Assembly (NCBI GenBank): GCA_028289375.1
Contig: JANQQK010000012.1
Span: forward strand, 1 to 64,000
Direction of reading: 5' to 3'
DNA from: Phycisphaerae bacterium
Lineage (GTDB): Bacteria; Planctomycetota; Phycisphaerae; UBA1845
Length of the DNA: 64,000 bases
A program made the translations under genes and the position numbers. The number at the start of each line of letters is the position of its first letter. The stretch's first letter is position 1. Under the pieces are notes generated by a model. The model made no database searches. It saw only the letters and a program-made list of their open reading frames with translations, and was not told the origin of the DNA. Below are positions 27,122-34,794 of the stretch, piece after piece.

Positions 27122-28402
27122 ATGTTCGCATTGAATGAAGGGAGCAAGTGGGGGTCGCCCAAGTACGCCGAGTCGCTTTACGGTGTCGTCTACATGCCAA
27201 TGTCGAACCACGTAGTACGAATGCGGCGCCGCCCGCTCGGGGACGTAACGTGGCAGTTGTTCGATCCGCAGCTCTACCTCGGCGAACTGGATTGTCCGGA
27301 GGCCATGAAGGTATGCGCGCGGCTTTCGACTTATCCTTGGTTTGGTGTTGACGAGATCCCCGAGTTTGACAGCGACGGAGACGGACAGCGAAGCTGGGAG
27401 CATGACGTTCAGGACGTCGTCTGCGACCAATGGCATGGCGACGTAACGGAAGATCCGGGCGAGATCCGGGGCGCAGCATTGTCAGCGATCGAGTTCCAGG
27501 CTGAGATCAGTTGCTCTCACATAATTCTCCCGACTCCACTGGTAACTGAGAGGGAGGACGAGGCAGAAACGCAAGCTATTTGGGTCGATCAGGGACTTGC
27601 GGCAGCAGACGCCGCCGATGTTGGACAGCCGGTCATTGCCACAATCGCGATCAGCGAGGCGGTTCTCAACAACGCTGCGTTCGTGCCTGGCGGGTTTCTT
27701 GATACAGTCGTGGATCAGATCACGGCACGAGAGGGGCTTTCGGGCGTCTACATCGTCGTGGCCCAGACAGACGCGAACCATCCGTTGAAGCCGCCATACG
27801 CGGTAACTGCGGCCTACGCGCACCTTACACGAGCGTTCGCCGAGTTCGGACACGACTTCATCTTTGTGAACTTCGCGGATACTTTCGGCGTTGCGTGCTT
27901 GGGGCTCGGCGCGAGCGCCTTTGCAACGGGGCCGACTCAGAACCTCCGGCGTCTTTCACTCGCCGGATTTGGAGACACAGGCGGCGGGCCATTCCCCAGG
28001 TACTATTCGCACCGTGTCGCCGGCGAGTTCCTTCCCGATGGCGATCTCCGCCACGTAGTTGCCCGTCGGCAGCTTCGACGGGTCGAGGACCGGACGTTGT
28101 ACAGTCGTGACCTTCTCCAATCTCTCGCGCAGAACGGAAGAGCCAACACCGTCGCGAACTGGGTCGAGACACGGAACAATGTTTTCAAGGCGGCTCAGCC
28201 TCACTTCATCTCTAGGATGATCCTGGAGGGGCAAGGGTACAGCGGGCAGACGTTCGCTCAGCGGTCTGCGAGGGCGGAGAGTTGGCTCGACGACGCGGTC
28301 GTGAACCAGGATTACCTCGCGCGTAAGCTAGACGGTACCGGTGCGGCCCCAAACTTTGCACCGGTCGAGGACTGGCTGACACAGCTTCAGGAGCATTCCT
28401 GA
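27122..28402 (+). CDS. Uncharacterised 426-aa protein (possible alpha/beta barrel) translationally linked to kinase
   Basis: Starts 4 nt after kinase ORF end; alternating hydrophobic strand segments (CSHIILPTPLV, PVIATIAIS, GVYIVVAQTD, DFIFVNFADTFGVACLGLGASAFATGPTQ). Confidence 0.75.
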   Translation: MFALNEGSKWGSPKYAESLYGVVYMPMSNHVVRMRRRPLGDVTWQLFDPQLYLGELDCPEAMKVCARLSTYPWFGVDEIPEFDSDGDGQRSWEHDVQDVVCDQWHGDVTEDPGEIRGAALSAIEFQAEISCSHIILPTPLVTEREDEAETQAIWVDQGLAAADAADVGQPVIATIAISEAVLNNAAFVPGGFLDTVVDQITAREGLSGVYIVVAQTDANHPLKPPYAVTAAYAHLTRAFAEFGHDFIFVNFADTFGVACLGLGASAFATGPTQNLRRLSLAGFGDTGGGPFPRYYSHRVAGEFLPDGDLRHVVARRQLRRVEDRTLYSRDLLQSLAQNGRANTVANWVETRNNVFKAAQPHFISRMILEGQGYSGQTFAQRSARAESWLDDAVVNQDYLARKLDGTGAAPNFAPVEDWLTQLQEHS

Positions 28403-28456
28403 TACCTTTCCGCATCGCACCCACACTCCGCCCGCCGCCACAGGTTTTCTGCGCCG

Positions 28457-28733
28457 CATGAAGAGCGCGCCCAACAAGACCACGGTGGATACCTGACGCA
28501 TCAAATCCGGATTTGTTATGTCCTGGGACCGCGTCGATGGTCCGGAGGTCATTGACCAACTCACCAAGGATGACCCGGCAACCTGGGCGAAGCTAACTGT
28601 CGCCGTTTTGCCAAGAGACGTGGGCCCCGAATTCATGGGCGGTGAAAGACTGCTCACAAACGCGAATGCAATCAAGCTGCTCGACGGAACGGCGCTTCCA
28701 CGTAAGCCTCATAGACAATGGTCAGATCTATAG
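28457..28733 (+). pseudogene. Possible remnant of a phage-type small protein (terminase-small/DUF5681-like), interrupted by an in-frame stop
   Basis: MKSAPNKTTVDT*RIKSGFVMSWDRVDGPEVIDQLTKDDPATWAKLTVAVLPRDV; phage-like 'PNKTT...DPA...LP' layout across an in-frame TGA. Confidence 0.3.
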
Positions 28734-29172
28734 GACCGTATTGGAGCGATCTTCGACCTCATCCTCAACTGCAAGAGCGCCCATGACACACACTGACTAC
28801 TTTGCAGTCGAAGCGCACCACATTGATGCTCCGTTCATACGCGTCTGAGTGAGGGGCTCACCTTCGCTATTCTTGAAGGGTATGCGGCTGTCGGGTTCGG
28901 TGGCAGATGCGTACGAGGACTTGTTCTGTCGACTCGAATGAGTCTCCCCCCAAATCCACTGCTGATGATGTAACATAACCTCCTAATGTCGATCCACAAC
29001 AGCAAAGCGATTATTCCGCCCTTTGGGTCAGCACTTGAACGAGGTCACAATGTTGGCAAGCAAGCAGTGCTGAAGCAAATGGGAACAAACACCGTCGCCC
29101 CGTCAGGCCGGCCATTGTGATTCACGATTTGTCTTGACCACATGAGGGCCAAGACGTAGAATCCCGGCGTTT

Positions 29173-29187
29173 TGAGACTGAGTCTCA
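29173..29187. promoter_or_regulatory. Palindrome TGAGACTGAGTCTCA (Fur-box-like 7-1-7)
   Basis: Perfect 7-1-7 palindrome ~45 bp upstream of ATG at 29232; same core repeated at 34689-34705. Confidence 0.5.
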
Positions 29188-29231
29188 TTTTCCGCAGCCG
29201 CTTCACGCGGGGCGATCGATTGACGATAACC

Positions 29232-29798
29232 ATGGGACTGATTGGGGATTTTGTGATCCGAATACAGGCCAACAACCCAGCAACGGCTATTCGCAGCCAG
29301 AATGCCAAGCGTGGTATGCGTCGGGCGATCTGGCTTGCTGCGCGGGCGGCGTGGTTGCTTGCCCTGGTCAGTCACTCGGTCTGGTTCGTCAAAGGCATCG
29401 TCTCCGGCCCGGGCGTCTCATTGCCCTTGGCGTTGGCGCTGGCCTTCTTCGTCCTCAAGTTTCTGGATGTGTCGTTTCTTCGCGTCACGTGGTCCCGACG
29501 TTCGATCGTCGCGGCTTTGGTCATCGTTCTCTTCCTGCATGCAAATGTGATCTCCGACGCCGCGAGTGATGCGGATTTGATCTATCTCTGGTCATCTTTC
29601 GAGCTTCAATACGGGGTACTGATCCAATTCGTCCTCGTTTTGACGGCAGTTATTGGTGTTTTTGCAGCATTTCATCGCTTTGGTCGATTCGGCAAGATTC
29701 GAGGGCCTGGGGCGTCGTACGATTCGTCTCAGCTCACCCGTCCGTTCTTGCAGATTCCGGCACTTCGCGACGCACCTCTTCGTGCGCCGCCTCTCTAG
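29232..29798 (+). CDS. Small multi-pass membrane protein
   Basis: Several hydrophobic segments (LAARAAWLLALVSHSVWFV, LPLALALAFFVLKFLDV, SIVAALVIVLFLHANVI, VLIQFVLVLTAVIGVFAAF). Confidence 0.7.
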   Translation: MGLIGDFVIRIQANNPATAIRSQNAKRGMRRAIWLAARAAWLLALVSHSVWFVKGIVSGPGVSLPLALALAFFVLKFLDVSFLRVTWSRRSIVAALVIVLFLHANVISDAASDADLIYLWSSFELQYGVLIQFVLVLTAVIGVFAAFHRFGRFGKIRGPGASYDSSQLTRPFLQIPALRDAPLRAPPL

Positions 29799-30233
29799 CC
29801 TGTCCTAGGCAAATTCTTGCAGATCCGATTCGGCTATTGAGCGGATCTGCGGATCAAGTGAATTCTCATTGACATCCAAGATGTGTCCATCCCGTGTGTT
29901 GCTGTGATTGTGATCGCAGCAGGCGAGCGTGATGTTGGCGTGATTTGTAAAAAGGCGGCCAGGTTCCTCGCCAAAGTCCCCTGACCGCCGGTGTTCGCGA
30001 TAACCCGTGAAGGCCATCGCCTATGACAGTATCGCATATCGACTGGCTTACCACAACGCGCGTCACCCTTTGCCCATCTTGGTCTCTTAAGGTCCACGAC
30101 TTCGGTCGTGGCCTGTTCAGCGTCATCGGTGTCCTGCACGCACCGTTGATCTTGTACGCGTAGCACGGTGCTTTTCGGAGACAGGAAAGTGATTTGGTCA
30201 ATCAACTACTCAAGAGATGGAGGTAGGAAAAAG

Positions 30234-31076
30234 ATGTATCAAAGGACATGCACAGCACTCTGTGGGCTCGTCGTTACTTGCGCCGCATCAGGCGCGACCG
30301 TTCCATTCGTCGAAGAGTTCAACGCAGGACCTTCCGATTGGTTTGATGCGGGCGGAGGCGCCTTGGTCGACTGGTCGAACAGTGGCGGTCCAGACGGCAG
30401 CCCACACGTCTTCACAACGTTGAGTCTCGCAGGGGCAACGTCGGGAGATACGCCGACGCTGTTTCGCGGACAGGATCGCTTCTCATCGAGCGGTGGCGCC
30501 TTTGAGGGCAACTGGATCGCCGAAGGAGTTGAAGAGCTGCGGTTCTTCGTGCGCCACGATGCGCCATTTCCGCTGACGTTCTTCGCGCGGTGCTCAGGCC
30601 CCGCCAATTTCCCTGGTGCCATTGCCGTGAATTTTGTCCCGGTGTTCCCAAACACATGGACGGAAGTGGTGATCGCGATTGACTCGGCGAACCCGCAATT
30701 CGTCAGCTTCGAAGGCACGAGCTTTCCCGCTGTATTCAGCAATGTGGGACACGTTCAGGTGGGGGTATCCGTTGCTGATGGACAGGGTGGGTTTCCGTTT
30801 CCAATCACGGTTGATCTCGACAAGGTCGCGATTACCGACTGTGCAGCCGACTGCACAGGACGCGAGTGTGGCGGTGATGGATGTGGTGGCTCTTGTGGAA
30901 CGTGCGCCTTGGGGGAGCAGTGCAATGCGAGTGGAGTCTGCGAGACCGTTGATGTGACCGAAGCGGAGGCGGTTCCCGCAATGGACGAGTGGGGAATGTT
31001 CTCACTCAGCTTCATTCTGTTCATTGCCTTGACGTACAAGTTCGGAACGGGCTGGTCCGAGAAGGAATTGTTCTAA
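30234..31076 (+). CDS. Exported protein with Cys-rich module and IPTL-CTERM-like tail
   Basis: Signal peptide; CTGRECGGDGCGGSCGTCALGEQCNASGVC; C-terminus VPAMDEWGMFSLSFILFIALTYKF. Confidence 0.75.
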   Translation: MYQRTCTALCGLVVTCAASGATVPFVEEFNAGPSDWFDAGGGALVDWSNSGGPDGSPHVFTTLSLAGATSGDTPTLFRGQDRFSSSGGAFEGNWIAEGVEELRFFVRHDAPFPLTFFARCSGPANFPGAIAVNFVPVFPNTWTEVVIAIDSANPQFVSFEGTSFPAVFSNVGHVQVGVSVADGQGGFPFPITVDLDKVAITDCAADCTGRECGGDGCGGSCGTCALGEQCNASGVCETVDVTEAEAVPAMDEWGMFSLSFILFIALTYKFGTGWSEKELF

Positions 31077-31157
31077 ACCCGTGGCCGGGACCGGGTGGAG
31101 ATTGGGCACTCTGTGCCCTTTCTCTCACCCGGAAGCGTCACCTCAGGAGGTAATAGA

Positions 31158-32285
31158 ATGAAGACCAAAGCAGCTCGGGGAGTAATGGTCATCATGCTCT
31201 CACTCACGAGTATCCCAGCGATCGCCGCAGACTCGGAGTTCGTGTTCGACACGCCGAGCGATGACCGATGGCAGTATCCATTTAACTTCACGCCCGGTGC
31301 ACGGCCATTGGGCTCGACGTTTGGTGCACCCGGTGTTCCGGGATTCAACGACAGGGATGGTGCACTGACCATCGCGTGGGACACGACGGACGACATCGAA
31401 CCTGGATTGGGACCGGATTCGTACGAGATTCTGTCCATCACGGTCACACTCACCAATCAGGCCAACGAATTCATCAACCCTGAGTGGCCGATTGACCTGA
31501 CGGTCGATGAGTGGTTCACGTACGTCGGCATCGCGGAGGATGAAGACCCCGGCAGGCCGATTGAGTTATATGGCGCTGGGTTCGGTCCACAACTAACGGA
31601 GGAAAGCTGGCAGGAGAGTAGCTTCTTCATTGGATCGACCGCGAAAGGTGATGTGCCACGAGACCCGTTTCCCTTCGTTTATCAGGATGAGACGTTTGAG
31701 CTGGTCCATGTGGAAGACAATATCAAGGGATTGCACAACGACGAATTGAAGGTACCTCTTTGTGACGATCCTGGCGGAGTGTGTCCGTTCACATCAATAC
31801 CATGGGCTATCGGTGAACCGGTGGGCTACACGCCGGGAATGCAATTCGAGCCATTCGACGTGGTCTTTGACATCGATCTGAATATGTCTGAAGGCCAGGT
31901 CAAGAAGTACTTCCAGGAGCAGTTGAATACTGGACGCATCATCGTCTCCGTCACATCGCTCCGCGAGGCAGACTTTCAAGGACCCGCGTCTGGATTTCCG
32001 AGTTTCTACATGAAAGAAGGAGTTCCGCTCGATCCAAACGCGCGTGCCGGCAAACTGGCGGTAGTTCTGGGTGCGGCGGTCACGGGCGATCTGGACCTCG
32101 ACGAAACGGTCGATCTGGACGATTGGTCGGGCTATTTGGATTGCTTGAGTGGTCCGGGATTGGCGCCAGATCCTGACAGTCCTCTGACGGCTGAGATGTG
32201 CCTGTGCACGTATGATTTTGACCGCGATGGTGATGTTGACCTGCTGGATGCTGGGGAATTCACCGTCCGCTTTACAGGGCCGTGA
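31158..32285 (+). CDS. Exported uncharacterised protein A (TPSDDRW.YPFNFTPG family) with dockerin-like EF-hand tail
   Basis: FVFDTPSDDRWQYPFNFTPG...; tail GDLDLDETVDLDDWSGYLDCL...YDFDRDGDVDLLDAGEF. Confidence 0.8.
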   Translation: MKTKAARGVMVIMLSLTSIPAIAADSEFVFDTPSDDRWQYPFNFTPGARPLGSTFGAPGVPGFNDRDGALTIAWDTTDDIEPGLGPDSYEILSITVTLTNQANEFINPEWPIDLTVDEWFTYVGIAEDEDPGRPIELYGAGFGPQLTEESWQESSFFIGSTAKGDVPRDPFPFVYQDETFELVHVEDNIKGLHNDELKVPLCDDPGGVCPFTSIPWAIGEPVGYTPGMQFEPFDVVFDIDLNMSEGQVKKYFQEQLNTGRIIVSVTSLREADFQGPASGFPSFYMKEGVPLDPNARAGKLAVVLGAAVTGDLDLDETVDLDDWSGYLDCLSGPGLAPDPDSPLTAEMCLCTYDFDRDGDVDLLDAGEFTVRFTGP

Positions 32286-32342
32286 CGACGTAATGAATGA
32301 CGCGGGTCATCAGTTCGTCGCGTTCCCAAAGGAGAAACTACC

Positions 32343-33161
32343 ATGAATGTCACGAGCCAGTCCACTCAACGGAGGGGGTTTACGCTGATTGAGCTGCTCG
32401 TTGTTGCGTCGATTATCGCGTTGTTAATCAGCATCCTGCTTCCATCGCTGAAGAGTGCACGGGAATCGTCTAAACAGGTCGTATGTCGCAACAATCTCAG
32501 GAGTATTTGGACCGGGATTGTTCAGTATTCGCTCGTGAACGAAGACAACGTCCCGTTCATGGAGGACATCAATCGGACGGATCCCAATGCCGACCCGTTC
32601 GACTCAGACCCAGCCCACAGCTCGACCGTTGGACGCGTGTTGCAGAAATACGTGAACGAAAAAAGCTGGGTCTGTCCCAGCGCGATCGGGGGATTCCCGT
32701 TCAACGCGCCGCGCGGACAGTGGAAAATGACTTATTGGTTCCGCACCGCCGGAGTGATTGGCCAGGGGACTCCGTTCTCGACTGCCAATGCGACCGCTGG
32801 AGCATTGGGGCCCTTGGTCAGCAACTACATCAGCTTTGATGGCCGGCCCTTGAGGGTATTGAGCGGGCGTCGCCATACGCCAAGCAACCCTTTGGCGCCA
32901 AACAAGGACGATATTGGTCCGTGGACATTTTCGTTTCCTCTGATCGCAGACGTGACCAGGGGAAACGAAGCCACGGGCAGGCCGATTTATCCGCACGTTG
33001 GTGTCATCGAACAACGTCGTGATCTGCAGAACGCACGAGGTATGTTTGAGCGCAACGCTGGAAAGGGACGGAAGAAGGCCCGGATGGAATTGCACACTGA
33101 GGGCGACAAGGTGCGCATCATGTTGACGCGCGTACCCTTTCCGCATCAACCGGGGTATTGA
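32343..33161 (+). CDS. Prepilin-like protein (type II/IV pseudopilin N-terminus)
   Basis: RRGFTLIELLVVASIIALLISILLPSLKSARESSKQVVCRNNLRSIW. Confidence 0.88.
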   Translation: MNVTSQSTQRRGFTLIELLVVASIIALLISILLPSLKSARESSKQVVCRNNLRSIWTGIVQYSLVNEDNVPFMEDINRTDPNADPFDSDPAHSSTVGRVLQKYVNEKSWVCPSAIGGFPFNAPRGQWKMTYWFRTAGVIGQGTPFSTANATAGALGPLVSNYISFDGRPLRVLSGRRHTPSNPLAPNKDDIGPWTFSFPLIADVTRGNEATGRPIYPHVGVIEQRRDLQNARGMFERNAGKGRKKARMELHTEGDKVRIMLTRVPFPHQPGY

Positions 33162-33202
33162 ATCAAGCGACGTGAAGCGTCGCCAACATACGGAGATTGA
33201 CA

Positions 33203-33421
33203 ATGTGTCAGCATGAGGAATGCAGAAGTCGCGTCGTGCTATCGCGTTGCGGCCACGGAACGTATCACCTCTCGATCGGTGCGACGACTTTGCATCTGTC
33301 CGAGGATGAAGTGTCGATGATCGTCGCAGCTGTCAATCAGGCGGCATTCAGACAGCCGACGCTCATGGGCAAATTGCTGCTTGACGCGTGCCGTACACCC
33401 GACCCCCTGGACTTGAACTAG
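33203..33421 (+). CDS. Small conserved-looking protein in operon with flanking exported paralogues
   Basis: MCQHEECRSRVVLSRCGHGTYHLSIGATTLHLSEDEVSMIVAAVNQAAF; tightly packed between two genes. Confidence 0.6.
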   Translation: MCQHEECRSRVVLSRCGHGTYHLSIGATTLHLSEDEVSMIVAAVNQAAFRQPTLMGKLLLDACRTPDPLDLN

Positions 33422-33451
33422 ACAAATCTGCCAAGAGGAGGCACTGAAGCT

Positions 33452-34492
33452 ATGAAGAAGATCTACAGTTGCACGGCCCTGCTAGCGATGGCATCTGTGC
33501 TGCAGGCCGGTCAATTCACTTTTGAGACGCCGAGTGATGACCGTTGGCATTACCCATTCAACTTCACGCCGGGGTTTCGCGCCACAGGCTCGTGCTTTGG
33601 AGCCGTTGGATCGGAAGGGTTTAACAACCGCGATGCGATGATCTACATCGCGTGGGACACGAGCAGCCTGATCCCTCCAGGGCAAGGCGTTGACGCGTAT
33701 GACCTGCAGTCCATCACAGTCACGCTGACCAATCAAGCCAATGCGAGTATCAACCCCGACTGGCCGATTGACCTGACGGTTGACGAGTGGTTCACGTACG
33801 ACCTGAATGGAGATGGGGACGTGAATCTCGACGGCATTGAGCGTGGTGAACCTGGCGACACAGATGGCGAGAGCAACGACGATGATCCTGGAAGGCCGCT
33901 TGAGTTGTATGGTCTTGCATTCGGCCCGACCACAACCGAAGCTGCATGGTCTGAGGGGACTGGGTTCCTTGGCGGTGATAGTGAGACCGTGGTCGCGCGC
34001 GATCCGTTTCCGTTTGTGTATCAAGATGTGACCAACGAGCCGTTGCACGTCGAAGACAGCGTGTCAGGATTGTTCAACGAGAGCCAAGGAGTATCGGAAT
34101 TCACACCGACTCCGTGGGCGACTGGAGCGCCGATCGGTTACACGCCGGGAGCCCAAAGTATCCCGTTTGATGTGCAATTCGAAGTTGATCTGACGCTCGC
34201 CGACGGTGAAGTAAGGGCCTATTTTCAAGAGCAGTTGAACAATGGTCGGATCATTGTGGCGGTAAATTCTCTTACCGAAACAGTCATCATGGGACCGACA
34301 ACTGGGATACCTAGCTTCTACATGAAAGAGGGGGTCAATCTTGACGCTGGCGCGAAGGCAGCGAGTCTTCGTGTGGTCCTCGCAGAACCGGATGTTCCCG
34401 CAGTATCCGGAGTCAGTATGGCGACGATGGTGGGAATGGTCATTGGCATTGGGACGTTGATCTCGCGACGTCAGGCCGTCGCCGCAAGCTAA
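33452..34492 (+). CDS. Exported uncharacterised protein B, paralogue of 31158-32285, with C-terminal sorting-like tail
   Basis: FTFETPSDDRWHYPFNFTPG...; LTNQANASINPDWPIDLTVDEWFTYD; tail VPAVSGVSMATMVGMVIGIGTLISRRQAVAAS. Confidence 0.82.
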   Translation: MKKIYSCTALLAMASVLQAGQFTFETPSDDRWHYPFNFTPGFRATGSCFGAVGSEGFNNRDAMIYIAWDTSSLIPPGQGVDAYDLQSITVTLTNQANASINPDWPIDLTVDEWFTYDLNGDGDVNLDGIERGEPGDTDGESNDDDPGRPLELYGLAFGPTTTEAAWSEGTGFLGGDSETVVARDPFPFVYQDVTNEPLHVEDSVSGLFNESQGVSEFTPTPWATGAPIGYTPGAQSIPFDVQFEVDLTLADGEVRAYFQEQLNNGRIIVAVNSLTETVIMGPTTGIPSFYMKEGVNLDAGAKAASLRVVLAEPDVPAVSGVSMATMVGMVIGIGTLISRRQAVAAS

Positions 34493-34688
34493 CCGCTGTT
34501 ATTCAGTCTTTCCTCGAACGGATGAGCAGGTTGTCCTGCAACCATCGTACCGCAACCTGCTCATCCTCCTCGCGCTCCTCGCGTACGCACTTCACTATCG
34601 AATCACGCACTTCGTTCCATTCGGACATCATTGGATCCAACCACCGTCGTCTTGACGAGCGCGAGAGAAGCTGTACCATACCCGCCAA

Positions 34689-34705
34689 TTGAGACTGAGT
34701 CTCAA
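34689..34705. promoter_or_regulatory. Perfect 8-1-8 palindrome TTGAGACTGAGTCTCAA (Fur-box-like)
   Basis: Perfect inverted repeat ~90 bp upstream of 34795 gene; shares 16 nt TTGAGACTGAGTCTCA with 29172-29187. Confidence 0.55.
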
Positions 34706-34794
34706 GTAGACTCCTGTCCGTCGAGCGATTCCGGGTCTCGCTCGGTAAGCACACCACGAAGACGTCAGTATCCCAATCGTAGTGAGCAGGTTTC

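Noticed and set aside
29805-30205. Overlapping small minus-strand ORFs (70, 123, 111 aa)
   Set aside because: A fragment resembling HNH-like 'NHANITLACCDHNHSNTRDGH' is visible but frames overlap, with no complete gene or convincing start; left uncalled.
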